Notes: generated from the sequence alone by a model not told the origin. Counted from the stretch's first letter, positions 24,348 through 33,186 are shown. The stretch: 50,368 nt of DNA from Ilumatobacter sp. (GCA_007693335.1 REDU01000079.1:1-50368); one strand, 5' to 3'. Made by a program: numbers and translations.

Positions 24348-25259
24348 CTACTTCAGCGCCACCGGGTTCACCGGCGCTCCAGCGCCGTTCACCACGGGTT
24401 CGGGCGATGCCGCCAGCAAGAACGTGTACCGGCCGTCGTCGGCGCAGTCGTCGGCAAGCGCTTCGAGGACGAAGTTCTGGCCCTGGGTGAGTCCCATGTC
24501 CACGAGGTGGAGGAAGTGCACCGGCAACATGATGTCGTCGCGCTCGCACGGGAACACCTCGAAGATCAGGTTGTCGACGGCCACCGCCGCCACATCGTTG
24601 CGGTGGAACCATTCGACGGCTTCGATACCCGGCCCGGGGGCGCTGGTGGCGTATGTCATGCGATCGCCCTCGTCGAACCACTTCATGTGTCCGGTACGCA
24701 GCAGCACCACGTCACCGGGTTCGAGCGTGGTGCCGGCGAGGTCGACCGCTGCATCGAGATCGTCGGCGCCGATGGCGTGGCCACCGTCGAGGCGGTCGAC
24801 CCCGAGCGCCCGGGCGACATCGAGCAGGACACCTCTCGACACGAGCGACCGTACGTTGTGGATGCCGAGCACCGTGGCGCCGTCGTCGGTGATCGCGCTC
24901 GACGAATGTCCGTTGTAGAGCGTGCCACCGTACGACGCATGGGCCAAGCCGTCCCAGTGGGTGCACGCCTGCGTGCCCATCGTGATGGCGTCGTCGTGCC
25001 ACATCCGGTCGTCGCCGGCGGGGAACGAGAACGGGGAGAGCACCGGGTTGGTGCGTCCCTCGATGAATCCGAGCTGCGGGCCCTCGGGGGACAACGGCAT
25101 GGCGAGGCTGAACGCCCGTCCGTCGCGCACGCAGGCAGCACCGCGCCGGCGGGCTGCCTCATCGATCAGGTTGAGGGTGCCGATCTGGTCGTCGGACCCC
25201 CATCGGCCCCAGTTGCGGACCCGGGCGGCGAGCTCGGCGATGTCGTCGGGAAGCGGCAT
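24348..25259 (-). CDS. Cyclase family protein (kynurenine formamidase-like)
   Basis: 303 residues. The metal-binding motif is TQACTHWDGLAHASYG (near residue 97), a variant of HxGTHxDxPxH in which the first His is missing but THxD and the later His are kept. VVLLRTGHMKWF and the C-terminal FLHLVDMGLTQGQNFVLEALADDCA follow the family pattern. Family members hydrolyse amides or lactones. The gene is 55 bases downstream of the SDR gene on the same strand, so the two form an operon controlled from the double-operator region at 26134-26180. The substrate is unknown. Confidence 0.85.
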   Translation of the reverse strand: MPLPDDIAELAARVRNWGRWGSDDQIGTLNLIDEAARRRGAACVRDGRAFSLAMPLSPEGPQLGFIEGRTNPVLSPFSFPAGDDRMWHDDAITMGTQACTHWDGLAHASYGGTLYNGHSSSAITDDGATVLGIHNVRSLVSRGVLLDVARALGVDRLDGGHAIGADDLDAAVDLAGTTLEPGDVVLLRTGHMKWFDEGDRMTYATSAPGPGIEAVEWFHRNDVAAVAVDNLIFEVFPCERDDIMLPVHFLHLVDMGLTQGQNFVLEALADDCADDGRYTFLLAASPEPVVNGAGAPVNPVALK

Positions 25260-25314
25260 GGTTGCGATCTCGTCTCTCTGCGTCGGTTCAGCGTTCCGGT
25301 TCCGTGCGGGCCGC

Positions 25315-26073
25315 TCAGGCGGTGATGCCGCCGTCGACGGTGACGATGGCGCCGGTCATGAACCGGGCCTCCGGCGACGCCACGTAGGCGAAGGTGGCGG
25401 CCATCTCATCGGGTTCGGCCATCCCCATCGTGCTCATCATCTTGGCGATCTTCTTGTTGGTGGCGTCGGACGGGAAGGTCGACGCGAACGACTGCTGGAT
25501 CGCGGTGTTCGTGCCCCCAGGGGCCACGGCGTTCACGCGGATGTTCTTGTCGGCGTACTCGGTGGCGAGCGCCTTGGTCAGCAGGACCACCCCGCCCTTG
25601 CTGGCGCAGTACGCGGCGCTCCACGGTTGCCCCATCAGGCCGGCCGTCGACGCGGTGTTGACGATGGCGCCACCAGCCTCGCCGTTGGCGAGCAGATGTG
25701 GCAGGGCGGCACGGCACACGTGGAACGTGCCGTTCAGGTTGACGCCCACGATCTTGGCGAAGGCCTCTGCGGTCTCCTCGTGGGTGGTGCAGAAGTGGCC
25801 GATGCCAGCGATGTTGCAGACGAGATCGAGGCCGCCCAGCGTGGCGACGGCTTGCTCGATGGCGGCGTCGACGACCGACGCGTCCGACACGTCGCACTCG
25901 AGCGCCAACTTCGTGCCGGCCTGGTCGATGCCGTCGACCCGCAGATCCATCCCGACCACGTGAGCGCCTTCGTTCGCCAGCCGGGCGGCGACAGCGTGTC
26001 CGATGCCGCCGCCGGCGCCGGTGACGATCGTGCGCACACCCTCGAAACGATTCATGTCCGCGAAACGATTCAT
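25315..26073 (-). CDS. SDR family oxidoreductase with duplicated start
   Basis: 252 residues from ATG 26073. TIVTGAGGGIGHAVAARL, CNIAGIG, VNTASTAG and AYCASKGG (YxxxK) are all present, and the C-terminus is FMTGAIVTVDGGITA. An 18-base tandem duplication (26043-26078) has copied the start, so the protein begins MNRFADMNRFEG. ATG 26073 has GGAGG 7 bases upstream and is preferred; ATG 26055 is the copy. Promoter TACGGT at 26121-26126 lies 7 bases from operator site 5. First gene of an operon with the cyclase. Confidence 0.9.
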   Translation of the reverse strand: MNRFADMNRFEGVRTIVTGAGGGIGHAVAARLANEGAHVVGMDLRVDGIDQAGTKLALECDVSDASVVDAAIEQAVATLGGLDLVCNIAGIGHFCTTHEETAEAFAKIVGVNLNGTFHVCRAALPHLLANGEAGGAIVNTASTAGLMGQPWSAAYCASKGGVVLLTKALATEYADKNIRVNAVAPGGTNTAIQQSFASTFPSDATNKKIAKMMSTMGMAEPDEMAATFAYVASPEARFMTGAIVTVDGGITA

Positions 26074-26078
26074 GTCCG
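26043..26078. repeat. 18-bp perfect tandem duplication covering a start codon
   Basis: CGAAACGATTCATGTCCG occurs twice in a row (26043-26060, 26061-26078). Each copy carries an in-frame ATG for the minus-strand SDR gene. It adds exactly six codons (MNRFAD), so the frame is kept. Confidence 0.9.
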
Positions 26079-26133
26079 GCCTCCAGCCCTCGAGGGGATC
26101 CCCCTCCCCGTCTGGCTGACACCGTACTTCACG

Positions 26134-26150
26134 TCTGACTGTCCATCAGA
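26134..26150. promoter_or_regulatory. 17-bp palindromic operator, site 5 (TCTGACTGTCCATCAGA)
   Basis: First of two operators spaced exactly 30 bases apart (about three helical turns) between divergent genes. It is 7 bases upstream of the minus-strand -10 TACGGT (26121-26126) of the SDR/cyclase operon. Confidence 0.78.
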
Positions 26151-26163
26151 AACCCGTCGGTCA

Positions 26164-26180
26164 TCTGACGGTTCATCACA
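26164..26180. promoter_or_regulatory. 17-bp palindromic operator, site 6 (TCTGACGGTTCATCACA)
   Basis: Second operator of the pair, with one outer mismatch (C for G at 26179). The plus-strand -10 TAGGAT at 26201-26206 is 20 bases downstream, so this site covers the -35 region of the amidohydrolase promoter. Same-face spacing with site 5 would allow cooperative binding. Confidence 0.7.
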
Positions 26181-26239
26181 TGGGCGATCTCGTGTGCGCG
26201 TAGGATGGGGTCGACTTCGACGCATATCTGGGGGATGCC

Positions 26240-27982
26240 GTGTACGACGTGATCATACGGGGGGGATTCGTGGTCGACGGGACGGGTGGGGCCGGCGCGA
26301 TCGCCGACATCGGCATCACCGACGGTCTGATCGTCGAGGTGGCTCCGAGCATCGACGCCTCCGCCGGAGCGGGCGAGGTCATCGACGCCACCGGACTCGT
26401 GGTGACGCCGGGCTTCGTCGACATCCACACCCACTACGACGGCCAGGCCACGTGGGACGAGGTGCTCGATCCGACCAGCGGGCACGGGGTCACCACGGTG
26501 GTCATGGGCAACTGCGGCGTCGGATTCGCGCCGGTGCGACCCGGGCAGGAAGAGTGGTTGGTGCAGCTCATGGAAGGTGTCGAGGACATCCCCGGCACGG
26601 CGCTCCACGAGGGGATCACGTGGCAGTGGGAGAGCTTTCCCGAGTACCTCGACGCGCTCGGGGCCCGTCGGTTCTCGATCGACGTCGCCGCGTACGTGGG
26701 GCACGGGCCCGTGCGTGCCTACGTGATGGGCGAACGCGGGGCCCGGAACGAACCTGCCACGGCCGACGACATCGCCGAGATGGGTCGTCTGGTGCATGAG
26801 GCCATCGACGCCGGCGCCATCGGCTTCTCGACCAGCCGCACCCTCAACCACAAGGCACGTGACGGTGAGCCGGTACCCGGCACCTTCGCCGCGATGGACG
26901 AGCTCGATGGAATCGCCGACGCGATGGTGGCCGCGGGGCGCGGTGTGTTCGAGGTCGCGCCACAGGGTCTCGAGTTCGACGCACCCGTCTTCATGTCGGA
27001 GGTCGAGTGGATGAGCCGGCTGGCCGGGCGCACCGGGCTGGCGGTCACGTTCGCCATGTTGCAGAACGCGCTCAACGCCGACTCGTGGCGCGACGCGCTC
27101 GACGTGGTCGATCGCACCAATGCCGCTGGCGGTCACCTGCGCCCCCAGGTGGCGGCGCGCCCGTTCGGCATGATGCTCGGCTGGGGCGGCTACCACTTCT
27201 TCTCGAAGCGTCCCACCTACGTCGAGCTGGCTGCACGGCTTTCGCACGAGGAGCTGGTGGCAGAACTGCTCACGCCCGCCGTGCGAGCGGCCATCCTCGC
27301 CGAAACCGATCTGCCGGCCGACCCCGCCGCCCAGTTCGACGGCATCGGTGAGTTCCTCCAGGGGATGCTCGAATCGATCTACCAGATGGGATCACCCCCC
27401 GACTACGAACCACCCCCCGAGCGAACCGTTGCGGCGCTCGCGGCGGTCGATGGTGTGGAGCCGATCGAGAAGGCGTACGACCTGATGTGCGAGGACGGCG
27501 GTCGGGCGTTCCTGATGCTGCCGTTCTTCAACTTCGTCGGCGGCACCCAGGACGCGATCCACGACATGCTCGTGCACCCGGCCACCATCAGCGGTCTGTC
27601 CGACGGCGGTGCTCACTGCCGGATGATCTGCGACGCCTCGATCCCGACCTACCTCATCACCCACTGGGCGAGGGACCGCTCACGCGGGCCCAAGCTCGGA
27701 CTCGAGCAGGTGGTCAAGATGCAGACGGCCGACACCGCCGAGCTCGTGGGCATGACCGACCGTGGCACGATCGAGCCGGGTCGCCGGGCCGATCTCAACG
27801 TGATCGATCTCGACAGGCTCACGCTCGGCTTCCCGCGGGCGGTCGACGACCTGCCAGCCGGCGGACGCCGGTTGCTGCAGGACGCCACTGGTTACGTGGT
27901 GACGATGGTGGCGGGAGAGGTCACCCGTCGTGACGGCGCCGACACGGGCGCCCGTCCGGGCCGCCTCGTCAGGTCGGGGTGA
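26240..27982 (+). CDS. N-acyl-D-amino-acid deacylase-type amidohydrolase
   Basis: 580 residues from GTG 26240 (GGGGG just upstream). The amidohydrolase signature GFVDIHTHYDGQATWD has metal ligands H63 and H65. GNCGVGFAP carries Cys92, which is a metal ligand in D-aminoacylase, and SDGGAHCRM contains the catalytic Asp region. The C-terminal beta-sandwich ends GTIEPGRRADLNVIDLDRL...MVAGEVTRRDG. Enzymes of this branch cleave N-acyl amides; actinobacterial members of about 580 residues are mostly uncharacterised. Transcribed from TAGGAT (26201-26206) under operator site 6 and followed after 6 bases by a SnoaL-like gene. Confidence 0.88.
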   Translation: MYDVIIRGGFVVDGTGGAGAIADIGITDGLIVEVAPSIDASAGAGEVIDATGLVVTPGFVDIHTHYDGQATWDEVLDPTSGHGVTTVVMGNCGVGFAPVRPGQEEWLVQLMEGVEDIPGTALHEGITWQWESFPEYLDALGARRFSIDVAAYVGHGPVRAYVMGERGARNEPATADDIAEMGRLVHEAIDAGAIGFSTSRTLNHKARDGEPVPGTFAAMDELDGIADAMVAAGRGVFEVAPQGLEFDAPVFMSEVEWMSRLAGRTGLAVTFAMLQNALNADSWRDALDVVDRTNAAGGHLRPQVAARPFGMMLGWGGYHFFSKRPTYVELAARLSHEELVAELLTPAVRAAILAETDLPADPAAQFDGIGEFLQGMLESIYQMGSPPDYEPPPERTVAALAAVDGVEPIEKAYDLMCEDGGRAFLMLPFFNFVGGTQDAIHDMLVHPATISGLSDGGAHCRMICDASIPTYLITHWARDRSRGPKLGLEQVVKMQTADTAELVGMTDRGTIEPGRRADLNVIDLDRLTLGFPRAVDDLPAGGRRLLQDATGYVVTMVAGEVTRRDGADTGARPGRLVRSG

Positions 27983-27988
27983 CGCGTC

Positions 27989-28432
27989 GTGCTGTCCGAC
28001 ACCGACCGCATCCGGAACCTGCTCGGCCGCTACTGCGAGCTGATCGACTCCGGTGATCTCGACGGTGTCGGGGCACTGTTCGCCAGGGGCATCCTCGCCG
28101 ACGAACATGGTCAGCCGTTCGCGCAGGGGGCCGAGGAGGTTGCAGGGTTCTACGGCAGGAGCATGCAGATGTACGCCGGCCGCCCGGGCACCAAGCACAT
28201 GGTGTCGAACACGGTGTTCGACGAACCCGACGGCGACGGCACCGTCACCGCCCACTCGTCGTACGTGGTGTTCCAGGCCACCGATGCGCTCCCGTTGCAG
28301 CCGATGGCGGCCGGTCGCTATCAGGACCGATTCGGGCGCGAGCGCGATGGCCGCTGGCACTTCGTCGAGCGCCGCTTCCTGATCGACCTGGTCGGCGACA
28401 TGAGCCACCATTGGAGCGGCCCCGGCGCCTGA
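27989..28432 (+). CDS. SnoaL-like/NTF2-fold protein
   Basis: 147 residues from GTG 27989. The pattern DTDRIRNLLGRYCELIDSGDLDGVGALFARGILADEHG at the start and GRYQDRFGRERDGRWHFVERRFLIDLVGDMSHH at the end is that of the SnoaL_4/ring-hydroxylating-beta-like NTF2 superfamily (about 130-150 residues). Members include steroid isomerases, dehydratases and binding proteins. It is co-transcribed with the D-aminoacylase-type gene. A second member of the same branch lies at 44938-45375. No catalytic residue can be assigned with confidence. Confidence 0.85.
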   Translation: MLSDTDRIRNLLGRYCELIDSGDLDGVGALFARGILADEHGQPFAQGAEEVAGFYGRSMQMYAGRPGTKHMVSNTVFDEPDGDGTVTAHSSYVVFQATDALPLQPMAAGRYQDRFGRERDGRWHFVERRFLIDLVGDMSHHWSGPGA

Positions 28433-28466
28433 CGCGCCGGGCTGCGGAACGGCTGCGGCCGGCTCT

Positions 28467-29606
28467 TCAGGCCACCGAGCTGAAGTCGGCGAACCCGGAG
28501 GGGTCGTGCTGGCCGATGGTGGCGTGCTCGAAGAGGCCGTAGCCGACGAACTCGCCCGAGTCACCGTTCATGCCCGATCCGGTGAGTGTCGCGCGAGCCA
28601 CGTGGTCGACGGGGGTGAACGCGGCACGGGCGATCACCTCGGGGTCGGTGAGGTCGGTCACGTAGCGCTCGGTCCACGCCTCGCCACGCCACTGACCGTG
28701 GCCCCAGCTGGGGTCGCCGCCGTAGCCGGTGCCCGAGTTGAGCGCGATGTTCCCGAGGTTCTCGACCTCGATGGTGACAGGACGTCGACGTCGATCGGCC
28801 ATGTGGATCGTGGCACCGATGGGGTCACGGGTTCCGGGCCGATAGCGGATGTCGAACTCGGGCCAGCCCAGCTCCTCGGGTCGGCGCCCGGAGCTCGCCG
28901 GCCACACGCGCCGGGCCTCGTTGAGCAACCGGGTGCCGTCGGGCTCCTCCTGGACGATCACGACGATGCCGAACTCGTCGAAGCGCAGTGGCGCGTAGAG
29001 CCACCAGAACCCCTGCGCACCCGGATCGTCGGCCGGCCGGCCGGCCGGTTCGGACTCGCCCACGGGTCGGATGCCCCACGACCGGTCGCGAGTACCGACC
29101 CACTGCCGGGGATCGATGGTGAACTCGGTGCCGTCGACCACGAGGCGTCCTTCCCAGGTGCCGACCTGGGCGAAGCGCTGCGCATCGAGGATCACCTTGT
29201 TGCCTCGGCGGATCACGTGAGGGGGCTCGTCGATCGCGGGGAACGACCCCTGCCACGTCATGTCGAGTTCGATGCCGTGCTCGGCAGCGTCGCACACCAC
29301 ACGGAGCCGCTCGAGGGGCTCGATCACCTCGATGCGGTATGGCCCGACCGCGGTTGACATCCGGTCGTCGCCGAGCGCGTCGCTGGTTCGAACCGTGACC
29401 TGCTGGTCGCCGTGCTTCACCGTGACGAACGCATCGATCACGCCGAGGTTCGGGTACACGCCGAACCCGGTGATGATGAACACCTCGCCCGTGCGGTCGT
29501 GTGCGTTGAAGTACGAGCGGTCGTAGAAGTTCCGATCGCTGGTGGCCGGATGGGCCATCGACAGCGGGGCCTGGTGAACGGGGAACTCGTCGAGAGGGAT
29601 CGGCAT
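28467..29606 (-). CDS. Lipocalin-like (DUF7064/7065-type) protein, copy B
   Basis: 379 residues, paralog of the protein at 12678-13841; shared cores include IDPRQWVGTRDRSWGIR (near 190) and VTIEVENLGNIALNSGTGYGG. No known catalytic motif. It is divergent from an aminoglycoside-phosphotransferase-like gene, a common neighbour of this family. The leaderless start is well supported: TAGTGT (29613-29618) sits 6 bases before ATG 29606, and operator site 7 lies 6 bases further upstream. Unlike copy A, this copy is in the 17-bp operator regulon. Confidence 0.78.
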   Translation of the reverse strand: MPIPLDEFPVHQAPLSMAHPATSDRNFYDRSYFNAHDRTGEVFIITGFGVYPNLGVIDAFVTVKHGDQQVTVRTSDALGDDRMSTAVGPYRIEVIEPLERLRVVCDAAEHGIELDMTWQGSFPAIDEPPHVIRRGNKVILDAQRFAQVGTWEGRLVVDGTEFTIDPRQWVGTRDRSWGIRPVGESEPAGRPADDPGAQGFWWLYAPLRFDEFGIVVIVQEEPDGTRLLNEARRVWPASSGRRPEELGWPEFDIRYRPGTRDPIGATIHMADRRRRPVTIEVENLGNIALNSGTGYGGDPSWGHGQWRGEAWTERYVTDLTDPEVIARAAFTPVDHVARATLTGSGMNGDSGEFVGYGLFEHATIGQHDPSGFADFSSVA

Positions 29607-29624
29607 TCGGCAACACTAGACCGA

Positions 29625-29641
29625 TCTGACGTGGCGTCAGA
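29625..29641. promoter_or_regulatory. 17-bp palindromic operator, site 7 (TCTGACGTGGCGTCAGA, perfect arms)
   Basis: It lies between two leaderless promoters: minus-strand TAGTGT (29613-29618) for the lipocalin-like gene and plus-strand TACAGT (29660-29665), 6 bases before ATG 29672. One bound regulator could control both genes. Confidence 0.85.
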
Positions 29642-29671
29642 ACATGGCTCGTCATCCACTACAGTTGCTCC

Positions 29672-30790
29672 ATGGCAGAGGATCGGCCGCAGACGTCAAC
29701 GAGAGATCACGGCGTGCTGCGCGAGCAGCTCGAGGGCTGGCTCGCCAGACAGGTACGAGATCCGGTGGTCTCGGACCTGGTGGTGCCACCTGCCAACGGG
29801 ATGTCGAGCGAAACGGTGTTGTTCGACGCCTCGTGGGACGACGGTGAGGGCGGACGGCACGAACAGTCGTGCGTGGTGAGGATCCCGCCCGACCTGTCGG
29901 CCGAACCGGTGTTCCGCACCTACGACATGGAGCTCCAGTACCGCGCGATGCAGCTCGTCGGCGAGCGCGCAGGGGTCCCTGTCCCCGGACTGCTCTGGCT
30001 CGAGAACGATGCGTCGTACCTCGGGGAACCGTTCTTCGTGATGGAGCGCGTCGACGGGCTGGTGCCGCCCGACCTCATGCCGTACCCCTTCGGTGACAAC
30101 TGGTTCCACGACGCCGATCCGGTCGATCACCAGACGCTCGAGCGCTCGACGGTCGAGGTGCTCGCCAGGATCCACTCCATCCCCGCCGACGATCCCGACA
30201 CCGCGTTCTTGGCGATCGACGCTCCCGGTGACACGGCGCTGCGCCGCCACGTGAACGATCAGCGCGCCTTCTACGAGTGGGTGTCCGCCGACGGCATCCG
30301 CTCGCCGCTGATCGAGCGCGCCTTCGACTGGTTGGAGGCCAACTGGCCCGACGAGGGTCCCGCGGTGGTCAGTTGGGGCGACGCCCGCATCGGGAACGTC
30401 ATGTACCGCAACTTCGAGCCGGTGGCCGTGCTCGACTGGGAGATGGCCGGCCACGCACCTCGCGAGCTCGACCTGGGCTGGATGATCTACCTGCACCGGT
30501 TCTTCCAGGATCTGGCCGAGCAGTACGGCATGCCCGGGATGCCGAACTTCATGCGGGTCGACGAGGTGGCGGCCGCCTACGAGAAGGCGACCGGCTACAC
30601 CCCTGTCGATCTCCGCTTCCACATCCTCAACGCCGCGCTCCGCCACGCCATCGTGATGTCACGGATCACCCGACGCCAGGTGCTCTTCGGCGAGGCCGTG
30701 ATGCCGGACGATCCCGACCACACGTTCATCCATCACGCCACCCTCGCCGAGATGCTCGACGGCACCTACTGGTCCCGCCTCGAACCCTGA
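29672..30790 (+). CDS. Aminoglycoside phosphotransferase-like (ACAD10-type) kinase family protein
   Basis: 372 residues. Protein-kinase-like APH fold: N-lobe FVMERVDGLVPPDLMPYP; catalytic loop WGDARIGNVMYRN, with Asp of the H/W-G-D-xxxxN brenner motif (near residue 238); metal-binding AVLDWEMAGHAPRELDLGWMIYLH (DWE). Relatives include the kinase domain of ACAD10, which phosphorylates hydroxyacyl-CoAs before dehydrogenation. This suits a lipid-catabolic island better than antibiotic resistance. Leaderless start 6 bases after TACAGT. Divergent from, and co-regulated with, the lipocalin-like protein. Confidence 0.87.
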   Translation: MAEDRPQTSTRDHGVLREQLEGWLARQVRDPVVSDLVVPPANGMSSETVLFDASWDDGEGGRHEQSCVVRIPPDLSAEPVFRTYDMELQYRAMQLVGERAGVPVPGLLWLENDASYLGEPFFVMERVDGLVPPDLMPYPFGDNWFHDADPVDHQTLERSTVEVLARIHSIPADDPDTAFLAIDAPGDTALRRHVNDQRAFYEWVSADGIRSPLIERAFDWLEANWPDEGPAVVSWGDARIGNVMYRNFEPVAVLDWEMAGHAPRELDLGWMIYLHRFFQDLAEQYGMPGMPNFMRVDEVAAAYEKATGYTPVDLRFHILNAALRHAIVMSRITRRQVLFGEAVMPDDPDHTFIHHATLAEMLDGTYWSRLEP

Positions 30791-30834
30791 TGGGCTTGCG
30801 CTTCCGCGCCGCGCCGGCTCGGGCCAGCCGACCG

Positions 30835-33129
30835 TCACTCGTAGCGCGAGCCGATCTCACGCAGCATCTCCACGTAGTTGGCGGGGGCGTCGGGACCGAG
30901 CGCGCCCGGCTCGTAACGGACAGAGCGGAGCGTGCCCGTGTACGCCGCCGGACCGTGCTGGTCGAAACGCTCACGATCCACGGGTGACCCCCGGTCGATA
31001 CCCACGCTGATCCCGGTGAACGGTGAGATCGGCCCGAGGGTCGACACCTCGGCGCTGCCGTCACGGATCTCGCCATCGACCGAGCACGTGACGATCCACC
31101 GTCGCTGGCCCGGTGCCGCCTTCGAGATCGTCACCAGGTGGTCGCCCTCGTCGAGCGGTCCGAACGAGTGGCGCAGGGTGGTGCCGTGCCCGTCGTTGTG
31201 CACGTAGACGACCTCGCCATCACGGATCTCGACGGCGTACCCGCCGCCCTGGTCGCCGTGGGCCACGAGCACTCCGTGGTGGCCGGCGGCCATGCCCACG
31301 TCGATCACGATGTCGAGATCGCGCTGGCGCACCAGCAGCAGCGAGCGGATCCGTTCGAGTGTGGGAGTACGGGGCCAGATCGTCACCGGTCGTTCGAACA
31401 CCTCGTCGGTGGGCGGTCGCACCACCCAGCGCCAGCCCGAGCCCTCGTCGAGCGGATACACCTGGTTGGCGACGGCGGCGTCGTGCCAGCCGGCGCTCAG
31501 CTCGGCGACCCGATCGGGATGCACATCGGCCAGATCGTTGGTCTCCGTGGGGTCGGCGCGCAGGTCGTACAGCTCCCACACGTCGTCGTCGAAGCGCCGC
31601 CGAGGCCGACGGAGCGTGACCACCTCCCAGCCGTCGCGGTAGTAACCGCGATGGCCGGCGAGCTCGTAGTACTGGTCGATGTGGACCTCGGCGTGCGCAC
31701 CGTCGCGCAGCACCCCGGTCAGCGACGTGCCGTGCATCGACACCAGCGGTGTGCCGCCGCGGGAGGTGGGCGCCTCGATGCCGATCAGATCGAGCACGGT
31801 CGGCAACACGTCGATGCAGTGCGCGTACTGCGTACGGATCGATCCGCCGAGCTGTCCGAGGCCGGCGGACCAGTGCATGATGCAGGGCACCTGGTGTCCG
31901 CCCGCGTGGGTGTTCCGCTTGTAGAGCCGGAACGGGGTGTTGCCCGTCATGGCCCAGCCGCGTGGGTAGTGGCTCATCGTGGTGGCGGAGCCGATGTCGT
32001 CGAGGCGCTGCAGGTCGAGTGCGACGCGGTCCGCACCATCGCCGAGATGCGCGTAGTAGTTGGTGGTACCGGTGAGCTCGCCCTCGCGACTCGCGCCGTT
32101 GTCGGACAGGAACACGACGAGCGTGTTGTCCCATTCGCCCATCTCCTCGAGCGCCTCGCGCAGGTGGCCGATGCTCTGGTCGATCTCGTCGACCATGGCC
32201 GCGTACACCTCCATGTACCGGGCGAAGATCATGCGCTCGTCGTCGGTCAGGTCGTCCCACGCCTGCACCTCGTGATACGGCTCGCTGTTGCGCGCTGGCA
32301 GCACGGTGTCGGGCGCGATGATCCCCAACTCCATCTGGCGGGCGTGGCGCCGCTTGCGGATCTCGTCCCACCCCTGGTCGTACGCGCCGCGATACTTGGA
32401 GATGTCGGCGGGCTTGGCATGGAGCGGGGCGTGAGCCGCCGGATGCGCCAGATAGAGGAAGAACGGCTGGCCGGGTCGGCTGGCTGCTCGCTCGCGGATC
32501 ATGGTGATCGCCCGTTCGGTGATGTCGTCGGTGAAGAAGTAGCCGTCGGGATACCGGTCGACGTCGACCACGTGGTTGTCCTCGACGATCCGGTGCGGTT
32601 CGTGGAGGTTCGTGAACGCCTCGAGGATCCCGTAGAAGCGGTCGAATCCCCGCTGCAACGGCCAGCTGTGCTGTGGGCCCCCGGCCGACATGGAGGTGTC
32701 GGGGGTGAGGTGCCACTTGCCCGTCATGAACGTCGCGTAGCCCTCGTCGCGCAGCACCTCGGCAGCGGTGGCGACGTCGTTCGCGATGTGCGATCGGTAC
32801 CCCGGATAACCGGGGTCGTCCTGGGCGATGTGGCCCATCCCCGCAGCATGCGCGTTGACCCCCGTGAGCAGGCTGGCCCGCGTCGGTGAACACATGGGGT
32901 TCACGTGGAAGTTGGTGAACCTGACACCTCCCTCGGCGAGTCGGTCGAGGTTCGGTGTGTCGATCTCGGCACCGAAGCACCCGATGTCGGCGAACCCGAC
33001 GTCGTCCACCAGCACGAACACCACATTGGGTGAGCCGGGTGGCGGGGTGGGCTGAGGTGGCCAGTGCGGTTCGGAGCCGGCCATGGTGGTGCCGATCCGG
33101 CCGCTGCCGGGAGTGCTGGATGCTGTCAC
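30835..33129 (-). CDS. Type I (formylglycine) sulfatase
   Basis: 764 residues. Alkaline-phosphatase fold: VVFVLVDDVGFADIGCFG (metal Asp pair near 42-43) and the CSPTR activation motif at Cys80 (NPMCSPTRASLLTG), which FGE converts to formylglycine. GKWHL and FLSDNGAS give further metal and sulfate ligands; a C-terminal beta-rich part of about 250 residues follows. It removes sulfate from an ester. No signal peptide is visible, so it should act in the cytosol on imported substrate. GTG 33129 was chosen because TACCCT (33136-33141) is exactly 6 bases upstream; the frame stays open far beyond, but through the promoter. The modifying enzyme is at 13942-14934. Confidence 0.93.
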   Translation of the reverse strand: MTASSTPGSGRIGTTMAGSEPHWPPQPTPPPGSPNVVFVLVDDVGFADIGCFGAEIDTPNLDRLAEGGVRFTNFHVNPMCSPTRASLLTGVNAHAAGMGHIAQDDPGYPGYRSHIANDVATAAEVLRDEGYATFMTGKWHLTPDTSMSAGGPQHSWPLQRGFDRFYGILEAFTNLHEPHRIVEDNHVVDVDRYPDGYFFTDDITERAITMIRERAASRPGQPFFLYLAHPAAHAPLHAKPADISKYRGAYDQGWDEIRKRRHARQMELGIIAPDTVLPARNSEPYHEVQAWDDLTDDERMIFARYMEVYAAMVDEIDQSIGHLREALEEMGEWDNTLVVFLSDNGASREGELTGTTNYYAHLGDGADRVALDLQRLDDIGSATTMSHYPRGWAMTGNTPFRLYKRNTHAGGHQVPCIMHWSAGLGQLGGSIRTQYAHCIDVLPTVLDLIGIEAPTSRGGTPLVSMHGTSLTGVLRDGAHAEVHIDQYYELAGHRGYYRDGWEVVTLRRPRRRFDDDVWELYDLRADPTETNDLADVHPDRVAELSAGWHDAAVANQVYPLDEGSGWRWVVRPPTDEVFERPVTIWPRTPTLERIRSLLLVRQRDLDIVIDVGMAAGHHGVLVAHGDQGGGYAVEIRDGEVVYVHNDGHGTTLRHSFGPLDEGDHLVTISKAAPGQRRWIVTCSVDGEIRDGSAEVSTLGPISPFTGISVGIDRGSPVDRERFDQHGPAAYTGTLRSVRYEPGALGPDAPANYVEMLREIGSRYE

Positions 33130-33151
33130 CACACAAGGGTAGCCAACGTGA

Positions 33152-33168
33152 TCTGTCACCGCGTCAGA
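33152..33168. promoter_or_regulatory. 17-bp palindromic operator, site 8 (TCTGTCACCGCGTCAGA)
   Basis: The right arm is perfect and the left arm has two changes. It sits between leaderless promoters TACCCT (33136-33141, minus, sulfatase) and TACCGT (33175-33180, plus, FadD), the latter 6 bases before ATG 33187. Confidence 0.75.
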
Positions 33169-33186
33169 AACGGCTACCGTCTGGGG

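Noticed and set aside
29672..30790. Antibiotic-resistance aminoglycoside kinase
   Set aside because: The fold is APH-like, but the sequence and setting fit the ACAD10-like lipid-associated branch; nothing indicates drug resistance.
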